Below, piece by piece: positions 1-12,030 of a stretch of DNA of 64,000 bases. Each line of letters starts with the position of its first letter. Positions within the stretch are counted from its first letter, which is position 1. This DNA comes from Allium sativum. Lineage: Eukaryota; Streptophyta; Magnoliopsida; Asparagales; Amaryllidaceae. The stretch is taken from positions 804,185,160 through 804,249,159 of the forward strand of contig CM060919.1 in assembly GCA_030737875.1 (NCBI GenBank). Direction: 5' to 3'. Under the pieces are notes generated by a model. That model searched no databases, was not told the origin of the DNA, and was given only the letters and a program-made list of their open reading frames with translations. Position numbers and translations under genes: made by a program.

Positions 1-270
1 AGTTATTAACTTTAAATGTATATACCAGTTCCTTTGAAAAGATCTCACGGATGCACCTAAGTTTAATTTTTGTTACTGTTTTCATTTATTTTTTTGGTTT
101 TACTATGACGAGGCGTTGATGATTCACTTGTAATAGATTTTAAGGGTTATTATTGGAAATGTTTGAAAAAAAATTAAATCCCTTTTTATTACGTTGGAAT
201 ATGATTATCTGACCCATGTCAATGTAGATGCAACATGTAATCCTGCTTTATAACAAGTACCTGGTGCAAT
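1..270. other. Flank left of the first copia element
   Basis: AT-rich DNA with no supported gene. Its last five bases, GCAAT (266-270), are repeated at 9194-9198 and are the left copy of the target-site duplication of the copia element. Confidence 0.6.
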
Positions 271-1782
271 TGTAAGAAATTTTGGTTCGAATTCAAGACT
301 GGTAGTTAAAATTTCAACCAAATTAAACATCAATTTCATGTATTAATTTTGTAAATCGAGAATTATACCTCACTGAAGCTTTATCATTCTTCAATCCATC
401 GATTTGAAATTGGTGTTGCTCGAAACTTAGCCCACCAAACGTCGAGCCCCTTTGGATGCTTTCATGAAGTCACGAATTCGGATCAGATGGTGGAGGCATC
501 GAATTATCAGAGCACGTCAAGAGCCGCGCCTCTATCGGTTATCCACACGAACACCTTCTTCAAAATCGTCGTACGAATTGAAGGGAAAGGGAAAGCAACG
601 GTGCTAGCCGCCATTTCTTATTTTCATTAGGGTTAGGGTTTCTGAATCATTCGACCCCTAAAGAAATCATTTGCGCGTGTTTTTATAAAAGAGTCGGACT
701 CCTTTTAATGTATACACGTGTACAAAATAATAAGGATCAATTCCTAATACCAATTCAAACAAAATATCAACGGTTGATATTTTATCTTACCCAAAACAAA
801 AACAATCTTCTCCTAACAATGTTCTAAGTGTGTGACCCCATAGGTTATTACAACGTTGGCAATGATTTTAAATCGTATTTTAAAATCATAAACAGTGATT
901 GGCATCTAGCAATACGTCGCTGCTACTCAAGTTATAATAAGATCAACGATTCGATACATCCTTTCTATGACCAGTGTATCAATGTAATATAATCCTTTTA
1001 ACCAGTATATCCAGATTTAAACTCGAGGCATGGATCGTATCATCCTCTTTATAATTTAATCCTTTTTTCTTGATCGATGAGTAGACTGTTTAAAACAAAT
1101 CAATATTTGAGCACGGCCATGCATTTCACAGTCTCACTCAATCAAGAGGCCCATGGATATCACTACGAATGTATCGTAGGGTTAAATTCCATCTAGATCA
1201 TTCATAATTTCCATTCGATTCGAAATGTATCCACTAATCACCGTTATCGATACTCTGTTACGAATAACTTTAGATGATATCAAAACACAAATATCCTCGA
1301 ATAAAATTATAATGATTTCAGGTCTGAGGACCATTACATCACTGTCACTATGAGAATAACTTATGATACTGTTAATTATATTCCATGGAGTTATCTCACG
1401 ATGGGTCAGCCCAATACGCTATTCTCCAATACATATTTATATCTTGACTTTAATATCACGTATATTAATGATCAATGAGATGTGATCATCAGTCAATCAA
1501 TATACTAGTCTCAACGCTTTATTATTGTCCTATATAAACAATAAAACTCGACTAGGGACATTTAAGAATTATAATACTTATCATATTATATAATCTCAAG
1601 TTCAGTCTTACTCGAACTATATAATTCCGTATTATTATTCTAAGGACTTCTATTATATTATTATTTATATTACGTAGTAAATAAAATATAATAGAATAAT
1701 ATTTTATTCCAGATAAAATAATAACATCAACAGTGTTATCAATCTCATCAAATGAATTGCATCTAGGGTACAAACACTAACA
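271..1782 (-). repeat. 3' LTR of the copia element
   Basis: It starts TGTAAGAAAT and ends CACTAACA, and nearly all of it is repeated at 7682-9193. It lies downstream of the coding remnants in element orientation. The next bases to the right read as a polypurine tract on the minus strand. Confidence 0.93.
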
Positions 1783-1798
1783 ATCTCCCACTTGCACT
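1783..1798 (-). promoter_or_regulatory. Polypurine tract of the copia element
   Basis: On the minus strand this reads AGTGGGAGAT directly against the LTR, the usual plus-strand priming site of plant Ty1/copia elements. It fixes the element on the minus strand. Confidence 0.75.
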
Positions 1799-1849
1799 AG
1801 AGTCAATCATTTATGTATCGTATACTTGTGAAACTAGTGTGACTATTAA

Positions 1850-3035
1850 ACTTCTGCTACGATAGAGTTTAATTCTGTAGGTCTGCAACATTACAACTTT
1901 TATAACTTTGCAGATATGTTTATTTCTTCTGTGAACAACTTCACATAAGAATTATATTTCTTAAAATATATGTTTGGATTGATGATGAGTTTCATGTTTT
2001 AGGCCTGAGCAACAGCCATATTGTTATCGCAATATGTATCATTCGATCAACAATGAATTAAGTTCAATCATGAACTTCTTAATCCAAAAATTTTCTTTCT
2101 TAGAATCAGTATCTATTTCTTATTTTTAAACTAACATTATTTACAATAATCAATGTGTTATCAGATAACATTAGAGTTATTGTGTCACTCCCACTCAATT
2201 TCTTGTCTATACAAGATTTAATGGTATCTTGTGGTTTTTGATATATCTCGAATTCTATTTTATTCCCATTGGTATCTTAGAGACCGACTCTCCTTCGCAA
2301 GGATACCAAATCAAGTAATAAACATTTTATTCTCAGAGAATTTATATCTACAAAATAGTTATCTGATTTGGGTCCGATCTTATCAGAGGAAGGACGTTTA
2401 ACAAACGCCTTACATCCCACATCTTCGTATTAGACACACCAGGACATTTCCTAGTTCATGTCTTATATGGCGTCTTCAAATCGTTTTAGTGGGATTTAAT
2501 ATAATTGTTTTAAATTTAACTTATAGGAAGATCTATATGACTTATCATTAATCGTACTATATCTTATAAGGTTTGATATCTCCGTTCAGACATACCATTC
2601 TAATATGGTGTTCTAGGTGGACAGAGTTGTGAAACAATTCCAAACTCATTCAGATAGTCATTAAATTTATTGGCTTAAATGTTCCCTTTCGAACTGTTCA
2701 AAAAATATTTATTTTCTATTAAAATTGGTTTCTAACTCCACTTTTAATTCTTTGAACTTTTCAAAGGATTCTGATATGTATTTCACAAGATATACATATC
2801 TATATCTACTGATATCATTAGTAAATATAATGAAGTAATAAAACCTACCTCTAGCTTATGTATTCGTTGCTCCATATACATCATTATGTTCGAGACCCAA
2901 TACTTGTCACTCAGTCACTGTGTCAAGTGAAAAGGTGATTCAGTTATTTTGCCTAATAAACAAGATTTGTATTCTTCATATGATTCAAAATCAAATGATC
3001 TCAAAATTCCATCATTATGGATTTTTGATATACTT
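1850..3035 (-). pseudogene. Degenerate copia pol: GAG-pre-integrase, integrase core, RNase H scrap
   Basis: Reading the minus strand from about 3035 gives the family pattern in order. First comes the end of the GAG-pre-integrase/zinc-finger region (SFDFESYEEYKSCLLGKITE), in which the cysteine expected in ESYEEC is a tyrosine. Next is the integrase core, with a SESFEKFKE-like stretch, NEFGIVSQLCPPRTPY and NGMSERR. Then follows a post-integrase stretch resembling the usual AYVKR...DKIGPKSD. Near 2060-1850 a short RNase H piece can be read (NNMAVAQA followed by SKHI). Stops occur every few dozen codons and the frame changes repeatedly. The reverse transcriptase expected between integrase and RNase H is essentially absent. 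It cannot encode a working enzyme. Confidence 0.8.
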
Positions 3036-4539
3036 TCCTGTTTATCTATTCTAACTGGTAATGCTAAAGGTATGCTGGATTCAATTCATTAAATTTAATC
3101 CACTCTTTATTCATGTTTAGTACATTATAGTTAATGATTTATAAAGTTCATCAACTATTCATGAAAGTCCAATAATTATTTCATTTAAATAAAATGAAAA
3201 ACAATTGTTCATTTATTATAAATGAAATTTAGACTTGTATGAACAAGATTCATAATAACATTTACTTTATATGGAATTTCATAATAACAATTATTTTGTT
3301 TAATTAATTAAGCCAATATATATATAACAAGAATTAACTTCCCATTGATAATCCAGCAACATTTGCTTTATTTCTAATCGTAAGTCCACTTGTCCTTTTA
3401 TCTAATTTCTACTTATTTTGTAATCAACATACATTTATGTGATTTATACCCAGTATCTAATACTAGAAATATATATAAGTAGATTTTATAACATTTATAT
3501 CTTAATTGGTTAAAGTCATACTTTAATTTTTATTTTAGATCCTCTATATTTGTTAGAACAATTACGTTTTAATTTGTTTGAGGACAATCCCCAAATTTCA
3601 ATGTCAGCCAAGAAATTTGATATAATTCAATTTATCCTTCTTTAGGATTAATATAAATTAATGATTTATTTATTATTTAATATCTACGATGGATAATAAA
3701 AAATAACTGATTCTTTAGTATTTATTTAATATAAATTTTGACAGTCAAGATTTATATTAACATAAATGTATAACTAAAATACGCTCCCACTCAAATTAAC
3801 ATCCCTCTGTTTATATACACATATCAGTATATATATATAATGGTGTTCCAAGATCCATATCTAATCATGTTTTGACTTTGCTTTGGCAAATCCCCAGAAC
3901 ACAACTTTTAGGTAGACATCTTATGTCAATTATATCATATATAATTCTTGGATCGCATGATGAACATTTTGTTCAGTATTATTCATTTGCTCAAAATATA
4001 GAATAATTCATGCTATTGTCTCTAAGGCCATAATCCTATTATGCAGCCTAGTTAAGTCAGACCCAATAATAGGTAGGAGCACCACATTTTACTCCATCGC
4101 ATATAACCAAAATAAAAGGTGCACAACGCTTTGGCGTTAGTTACAACCATTGATCTTGGACAGTGATGAGTATATTATTAAAAGACTTCACCATGACTTA
4201 ATATAACAAAAAAATTGCTTTAAAGGGAATTTTATAGTTCGTAGTGGGAAACAATATTAGTGTTATTTACATATATCAAATATATGTTTTTTTTTAATAT
4301 ATGTTCATTACATATATTTAATATATCTATTAATATCTTACATCACAAGAAAATTTATTTCCATGTTTTCGAGCATTTCAACATTGTGGTTATACATTTC
4401 TTTATATCCCATACGTTGCATTTTAAATTTGACTTCCGTTTATCATATAAAAACCCAAGCCAAATTCAAATCAGAATTTCATATATAAGTTTAGACTCAA
4501 AATTCTATAAAGTCCAATTATAAATATTGAACCCATATC

Positions 4540-4579
<40 letters not shown>

Positions 4580-7500
4580 CAGACATTTAAACTACTATTG
4601 GATACAACAGTATCATGCTTGCAAAATTAAGAGGCAATTGTAAAACAAAATATTTATAACATATATGATGCAAGCTCTCAACATATATCAAACTGATATA
4701 TATAAATCACCAAGGATTTCATAAATCTAGGCACAAATACTATAACAGAGTTCATCAAAACAGAAAGTTTGATCACTACGTAAGTTTCAAACGATTTAAT
4801 ATAACAGATAACTTAGCTAACCGTACAATGAAAATTAAGACCCGAAACAAAAGTAAAGGGTCAGACTCTCAAATTAATACAAAATGTCTGAATCAGCTAT
4901 TCAATCATTTAGTCTCAATAAACAATATATACATATATTATCAACATACAATGTCCATATCTAAAACATATACATACAAGACTATACAGTCATATAAAAT
5001 TTTTGTATAATATTATGTATCCTCATACATAATACTACTGACTGGAACTTCTACAAGCCAACCCAATTTCATTTGATTTTGGAATTTCCATAGAATTTGC
5101 ATCAACTTGCCCATCCAATTGCGAGCATTGGTACCATTCTCAATGAACCATACTGCAATTTTTCTGGATCATTATCTGCTGAAACAATTTCAGCATGCAT
5201 AAAAGTAAGTTAACCTTCCATATGATCATATCACATTAAAACTCTTATATGAATATAAACAGTGCATTATAAACATGAATCAATATCAAATATCAATCCA
5301 TTGATTCATCCCACTCTTTACATCAAATGTAAGGAATATTTTCAGTAAAATGATTTCAGAACAGAAATGGATTTGAAAATAAGGTTTACAAATCAGATTT
5401 GCGTAATACATTCATGTGAACATATAATGGTTATGCCAAAATATTGTGGTATGTTAGATTAAAATTGTTAACCTATTTAAAATTCAGTAGATTATACTTA
5501 TAATTGTATATCTATATATACAATCTAACTTATCTACTCTACGGCAAAACCAGGATTGTACTTGGCATCCTAAACAATCTAGTTAGGTTTGGAATGACCT
5601 AATAATCATATGATCAGGTTTAAAACAAATTTAAATATCAATTGCAGTTTCACATGTATATCCAAGTATATATATAAACAAATCAATCCAGGTGAGAAGG
5701 CTAACTCAAGCCTCTACAAATCAAAACATGATGTAACAAGATCATGCAGTGAATAAAACACATAAATCCATGATGTATTATTTTAATAAAACAAATTATC
5801 CGGGGTTCATGGATTAAGCGATGACATATGTTTTAAACAAGATATATTGATCTATTGTGTTAACAAACAAAGTAAAACAGAAAATCAAATTTTTTTCTGT
5901 AATTTTTAAATCCAGTTTTGAAACCAGGTTTAAAACATGAAATGTGTATTCATCAATACTTATATGTCAAGTGCATATGCTTTGTTATTATAAAATTATA
6001 TCATATATATAAATTTTATATAATATTCAAATCACAATGCATATATTGTGACTTTGATTTGTTCATTTTACTATAATGAAATGTTTAACTATGTAAAGAT
6101 CGTATGGATTTCTAAATTCTGCTTTATTATTATAAAACAGACTGCTCTGCAAATAAAATTTGATTCAAGTGTTCTGATTTAAAACAATGATTAACACAAG
6201 AAAATAATATCTGGACTTAATCAAACAGGTTTGATTTTATCAGCGGATTTAAGATTAATTCAGAAAAATGACTTAACAAATTTCCAAATGACTGATTTTA
6301 GCAATCCATATAAACAGATCAATTCTGTTTACTTTTCAATCAAACAGATTTGATGATAAGATTAAAACTGTTTACACATATTAATAGATCATAACTATGT
6401 TCCAGACCATGATTTCAAAAGATCTCATCTTTTGTTCAATGATGAAAGGATGTTATAAATTTAAATCAAAACTGGAATTGAGTCATATTAAAATCGTAGC
6501 AGATTCAAACTACAACCAAAAACACAGTTTCAACATAACTAAACAGATCTGATCACAAAATTAAAGCCTAACAGTGTGTTGAATCATACATTCGGTAAAT
6601 GGTATTAATATCTAATATTAATCCATTTTATACTGAAACAGCCTATGGCATATAAAATCTAAATAGCATTCCAAAAAAAATATTTCAGACATGAACAACA
6701 ATTCCAAATTTCCATAGTTTAGGTTATCAAATATTACAGGTAAAACTGGAAACAAATGAAATTAATATCATATATTAATTAACTATTCTATTCAGATTTT
6801 AGTAACAAAACAAATTTTGTTTATTTTGAAACAATCTCATATCATTATTGATCAATCAAAACTCTTTTTGATTCATCACTGGGATTTCAGGATGCACAAA
6901 GCAGGGTAATTGAATTTTAAAATTACAGTTGAAATTCAGGTTTAACCATCAATAAATCCACTTCTAAGTTTTATATCAAATATAAAACTCTGTGTACTAT
7001 AAAACATTTTACAGTATGTATCAGCTTACAGTGAAATAAATTCACCTTTTAAATCGCATTTATCTTAATTTCTTGGATCCATGTTTTATAATTTGGATTA
7101 TCCAATAAACCAAACACACAGAAGCCAGAAACACAGTCATACCATGATATTTAAACACACACATATATATATAGTATGCAAATAAAATTAACCCAGATTT
7201 CTTGAGTTCATGTTTTAATAGTTTCGATTATCAATTCTTTAAACTGCATTTCAGACTTTAATACCCATGTATCAAACAAATTTGATTATAAATTTTGGCA
7301 CCTTTTAGTTATATAAACATATCTAAAATAACATAATGTATAAACAGAGTTGATATCTAATATAAATTTTGTTTAAACAAAATAATTTTATTTCAGAATT
7401 TACTTTGTCAAGACAAGACAGATTGATATTAAAGTAATCCATGTTCATTAGATTATTGAATCATTCCATAACATAAACAATAACAGGGTATTGCTTAATG

Positions 7501-7668
7501 GTTTTAATCTGGAAGAAACAATCATTATTGACCCAGAAAACCATTTCAGATTTAATACGACGAAACAATTTCATCTTAAGCAGCGTATCTAATACTAATT
7601 GGGTTTCGATCTGAAATTATCAAACAAAAAACCCTAATTTAACTCAACCTACAAATTACATGAACCTC
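3036..7668 (-). other. Non-coding interior of the copia element
   Basis: About 4.6 kb between primer site and integrase, where gag and protease should lie. It is AT-rich with stops in all frames. I could not read a gag or protease motif, apart from a weak zinc-knuckle-like stretch (LKRNCSNKY on the minus strand near 3530-3580). It contains a pure (TA)n run at 4541-4576. This long uninformative leader resembles LARD-type derivatives of copia elements. Confidence 0.6.
4541..4576. repeat. (TA)n microsatellite
   Basis: About 36 bp of uninterrupted TA dinucleotide inside the copia interior. Confidence 0.95.
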
Positions 7669-7680
7669 GCTCTGATACCA
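7669..7680 (-). promoter_or_regulatory. Primer-binding site, initiator Met tRNA type
   Basis: The minus strand reads TGGTATCAGAGC, the complement of the 3' end of initiator methionine tRNA, one base away from the LTR that begins at 7682. This is the standard primer of plant Ty1/copia elements. Confidence 0.92.
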
Positions 7681-7681
7681 T

Positions 7682-9193
7682 TGTAAGAAAATTTGGTTCG
7701 AATTCAAGACTGGTAGTTAAAATTTCAACCAAATTAAACATCAATTTCATGTATTAATTTTGTAAATCGAGAATTATACCTCACTGAAGCTTTATCATTC
7801 TTCAATCCATCAATTTGAAATTGGTGTTGCTCGAAACTTAGCCCTCCAAACGTCGAGCCCCTTTGGATGCTTTCATGAAGTCACGAATTCGGATCAGATG
7901 GTGGAGGCATCGAATTATCAGAGCACGTCAAGAGCCGCACCTCTATCGGTTATCCACACGAACACCTTATTCAAAATCGTCGTACGAATTGAAGGGAAAG
8001 GGAAATCAACAGTGCTAGCCGCCATTTCTTATTTTCATTAGGGTTAGGGTTTCTGAATCATTCGACCCCTAAAGAAATCATATGCATGTGTTTTTATAAA
8101 AGAGTCGGACTCCTTTTAATGTATACACGTGTACGAAATAATAAGGATCAATTCCTTATACCAATTCAAACAAAATATCAACGGTTGATATTTTATCTTA
8201 CCCAAAACAAAAACAATCTTCTCCTAACAATGTTCTAAGTGTGTGACCCCATAGGTTATTACAACGTTGGCAATGATTTTAAATCGTATTTTAAAATCAT
8301 AAACAGTGATTGGCATCTAGCAATACGTCGTTGCTACCCAAGTTATAATAAGATCAACGATTCGATACATCCTTTCTGTGACCAGTGTATCAATGTAATA
8401 TAATCCTTTTAACCAGTATATCCAGATTTAAACTCGAGGCATGGATCGTATCATCCTCTTTATAATTTAATCCGTTTTTCTTGATCGATGAGTAGACTGT
8501 TTAAAACAAATCAATATTTGAGCACGGCCATGCATTTCACAGTCTCACTCAATCAAGAGGCCCATGGATATCACTACGAATGTATCGTAGGGTTAAATTC
8601 CATCTAGATCATTCATAATTTCCATTCGATTCGAAATGTATCCACTAATCACCGTTATCGATACTCTGTTACGAATAACTTTAGATGATATCAAAACACA
8701 AATATCCTCGAATAAAATTATAATGATTTCAGGTCTGAGGACCATTACATCACTGTCACTATGAGAATAACTTATGATACTGTTAATTATATTCCATGGA
8801 GTTATCTCACGATGGGTCAGCCCAATACGCTATTCTCCAATACATATTTATATCTTGACTTTAATATCACGTATATTAATGATCAATGAGATGTGATCAT
8901 CAGTCAATCAATATACTAGTCTCAACGCTTTATTATTGTCCTATATAAACAATAAAACTCGACTAGGGACATTTAAGAATTATAATACTTATCATATTAT
9001 ATAATCTCAAGTTCAGTCTTACTCGAACTATATAATTCTGTATTATTATTCTAAGGACTTCTATTATATTATTATTTATATTACACAGTAAATACAATAT
9101 AATAGATTAATATTTTATTCCAAATAAAATAATAACATCAACAGTGTTATCAATCTCATCAAATGAATTGCCTCTAGGGCACAAACTCTAACA
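7682..9193 (-). repeat. 5' LTR of the copia element
   Basis: Partner of 271-1782, same length, with about two dozen mismatches seen by eye. It ends CTCTAACA and is followed by the right target duplication GCAAT (9194-9198). As the 5' LTR it should carry the promoter, but no TATA box could be assigned with confidence. Confidence 0.93.
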
Positions 9194-9201
9194 GCAATCA
9201 C

Positions 9202-9492
9202 TTAATAACTAGAACTAGTTGTATTAACCAATCCAAGTGGACTGGATAGGAATTCTAGAACTATCATCCTGTTCCTTATTTCATGAGGTTCGCTGATGAG
9301 AGAAGGTGTAATGAATGAGAAAATGTTGATGGTTATAGCAGCAACAACAACAACCATAAATAATGGTACAAAGGTGCCTGTTTTGATTGTGTTTGATAAA
9401 GTATTACTGTGTAATAGTTTTATGCTGTTGTTGATGTGGTAAATTGACGTGAGGACTATTTGTGGTGAATCAACAGATTTGAAGCCATACAA
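9202..9492 (-). CDS. Unrecognised 96-codon ORF with one hydrophobic segment
   Basis: An open frame with an ATG at 9492. It has one strongly hydrophobic stretch (FVPLFMVVVVAAITINIFSF) that could span a membrane, followed by a polar tail. It resembles no family I can name. It may be an exon or fragment of a host gene, or chance. It lies just outside the copia insertion and points away from the fructosamine-kinase exons. Confidence 0.2.
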   Translation of the reverse strand: MYGFKSVDSPQIVLTSIYHINNSIKLLHSNTLSNTIKTGTFVPLFMVVVVAAITINIFSFITPSLISEPHEIRNRMIVLEFLSSPLGLVNTTSSSY

Positions 9493-10068
9493 TCTTTATT
9501 TTTTGGTTTATAACCTTCAAAGATTATTTTTAGTGAGCCTTCCAATTTTTTGGTTCAACCATTTTTTGGTTCAACCACGATTTGATTCTAGATTCTAATT
9601 CAGTCTAACTATAGATTGAAAGAAAATGATGTTCGTTTTTCCATCTAATCGGATTTCGCTTAGAGTCTAGTATCTTATTAGGAGGTTAAAGCAAGATAGA
9701 TGTAAGTCACAGTCTATCTTTTATGTCCTACCTCTAACTAAGACAAAAGAAAGGGTCATCCTTTCTATTGACAAAAAGTAAGTAGGGTAATTTTGATCAT
9801 TCAACATCAGAATGGTAATATATATTTTTAACGTTGGAAGGATAACATGTTTTTTGACAGCAAGTAAATGTTGCTGTTATGAAGCATCAGAAAATATATG
9901 CATAAAAATTTGCATCATTAATCACCACCTCATAATGTTTTTTTAGTTCTGAATCTTCTTGATTTTGAGATTAGCAAACAGATTAATGACACTACTTGAG
10001 TTATTACTTTGCCTCAGCATTATTCCTGCAATACAATTACTGTTTCCTTTTCTTTCTTTTTCATATAG
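9493..10068. other. Intergenic / possible intron sequence
   Basis: No supported gene. It contains a short direct repeat of TTTTTTGGTTCAACCA (near 9546-9577) and a small inverted repeat around AGATAGA...TCTATCT (near 9694-9721). The last bases, TTTTTCATATAG, form a good splice acceptor for the exon at 10069. I looked for upstream kinase exons here and saw none. Confidence 0.5.
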
Positions 10069-10490
10069 GTCAACGATTAATGAAAGCAACGCATCAACTT
10101 TTCGAAGGTGCTGTGCTCAAACCTTGTATACTTCATGGAGATTTATGGAGTGGGAATATTAGCTCTGATAAGAATGGCGATCCTATTATGTTGGATCCAG
10201 AATGTTACTGTGAGTTTGACACAAACCCAGCATGTGCATATTGGTTTATGGTTTCAAACACGATACTATGAGTTATGTATTTTATGCGTTAGCTCTGCAC
10301 ATTTGATTGAATTGTTCACATGGCCTGGCCATTACCTCCAATAATAATTACATAATCATGTTACCTGAGAACAGTCACTTAATTACAGTGATTATCGTTT
10401 AATGCATGCATAGATGGGCACTATGAAGCTGAGTTTGGAATGTTATGGTGTGCAGGATTTGGTGGTTCATTTTACAATGCCTATTTTGAG
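10069..10490 (+). pseudogene. FN3K: Fructosamine-3-kinase (protein-ribulosamine 3-kinase) gene fragment, two exons
   Basis: FN3K-family kinases phosphorylate ketoamines on glycated proteins; in plants the enzyme is predicted to be chloroplastic. Exon A (10069-10209) encodes GQRLMKATHQLFEG and then KPCILHGDLWSGNISSDKNG and LDPECY. It includes the phosphotransferase motif HGDLWSGN and the following LDP aspartate. A GTGAGT donor follows at 10210. Exon B (10414-10490, after an AG acceptor) continues in phase with YGHYEAEFGMLWCAGFGGSF and NAYFE, and again ends at a GT. The spliced frame has no stop. The N-terminal exons and the last helical exon were not found in several kilobases either side, so this is probably a displaced or truncated fragment. 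A complete gene with very large introns cannot be excluded. Confidence 0.85.
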
Positions 10491-11739
10491 GTACTATCTT
10501 TTCCCATCTCTTGTTCATTCTTATCATATGTTTTATTATTAAAAGGTGAGAGCTTTTACTGTAGTTGGGATTTAGTGATGCTAGTGGGATATATAGACCC
10601 AAATCTCTAGCACAAACTCAAGAGGTATTAAACGCATAAGGCTACAATGGTACTTGTTCTATGATGTAATATAAATTATATATATTCGCTGTCTAGGCTT
10701 ATAACAATAAATATAGATTCCATGTTTTTGCTATCTTATATTAACATAAAGTACATCTAATCTAGGTTGTGCCTATTTCAAAAGGGCAAAGCTACATTAA
10801 TACATAAAACAAAGCCGCTTAGGTACAAGCAAAGCTAAAAGTGGTTATTTAAATATAAGACAATATAGTTTGTCATTAATATTCAAGCATGAAAGTTGCT
10901 CGCAAATAAGTGAAATTGTTTTTTTAAATACTGTTTATATATTGTTGCGTGTAATTAAAATTTCAAGAGTTACTTCCTTCACATGGATGCATATCCAAAT
11001 CTATTTATCTTTTAACACATGATAATCCAAAAGTTTCACCGTAACATATCCATTTAATAAATAAACTCACCATAACAATATTCACTAAAAATATTTGAAG
11101 CTCACTTTTCTTTCACGATTAAAAGCTAGTGAAGTCCTCCATAACTTGTTATTAAATATCAAATGGTTATGGTAACTTGTTTCATTTATAAGTCTGTTTG
11201 TTGATAATTATATTACTATGCGCTTGGATTTCCAGAAATAAGTTTGTTGATACTTATATTACTATGAATTTGAATTTCCAAAAAGAAGGTAGTAAAAATA
11301 ATCAACACCATCCTTATCAGAAGTTTGCAATCATTAGAATATATGGAATGGTATTTAATATGTATAAATAATTGATATACAAGATTTGTTATCATAATCT
11401 TACCGTAAGCTTTTGACAGGATTTGAACGTAACAACCGAAACAGTAGTTACCAAAACCATCTGAGATGCAGAAAAATTATACAGTAATTGTGCATAAAAT
11501 TGATTTGTCGATGGGCAAAATAAAAACCGATGCTAAATATTACAAGCAAAGGCAAGGCAAGCAAAATAACTAGCAAAGACACAACCAGCTCAATGCAAAC
11601 ATTAAGAGAAATTTATTCATGCACATAACAGTAGTACGTAAGTTGACAAGTACAAGTCTCAGAACAACATAGACAATCTGTTCAAGTGTAACGCATCAGG
11701 TCAGTCTCAAGTAGAACTCGATTGCTACAGCTGGTGTAA

Positions 11740-12030
11740 TGAAATATTGTATAATTTGTCATTTAACATACTATATTATATAGAGTACCAAACATTTTAT
11801 AAGCTAATATAATATACTATCTTATATTAAAAATGACAAATTGTACTGTATGTTAATATACCTAACAATATAACATACTATCTTATATGTTAACAATATA
11901 ACATACTATTTAACAATATAACATTCTAATATACATAGCATTTTGTAAGTTAATACCTAACATTCTATGTAACCATTTTACCTAACACAATCTATCTTAT
12001 ATTCTATATTATATTCTACCTAACAATATA
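11740..12030. repeat. AT-rich imperfect tandem repeat field
   Basis: Variants of TAACAATATAACATACTAT recur with interruptions, mixed with TTATATTCTATATTATATTC-like runs. The unit is too degenerate to define a clean period. Confidence 0.6.

Larger units (their letters stand above)
271..9193 (-). mobile_element. Ty1/copia LTR retrotransposon, coding-dead, complete ends
   Basis: A full element with two LTRs of equal length (1512 bp), each starting TG and ending CA, flanked by the 5-bp duplication GCAAT (266-270 and 9194-9198). An initiator-Met-type primer site (7669-7680) and a purine tract (1783-1798) place it on the minus strand, with the 5' LTR at the right. By eye the LTRs differ at about two dozen positions and show no net length difference. 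The 5.9-kb interior has no long open frame. Only the end of GAG-pre-integrase, integrase and RNase H scraps are readable, with many stops and frameshifts, and most of reverse transcriptase is missing. The family call comes from the order integrase before RNase H and from the primer site. It was probably mobilised by enzymes of a related element. Confidence 0.93.

Noticed and set aside
4260..4523. 87-codon frame in the copia interior as a gene
   Set aside because: It is extremely AT-rich, with a Phe/Ile/His composition typical of random open frames, and has no motif.
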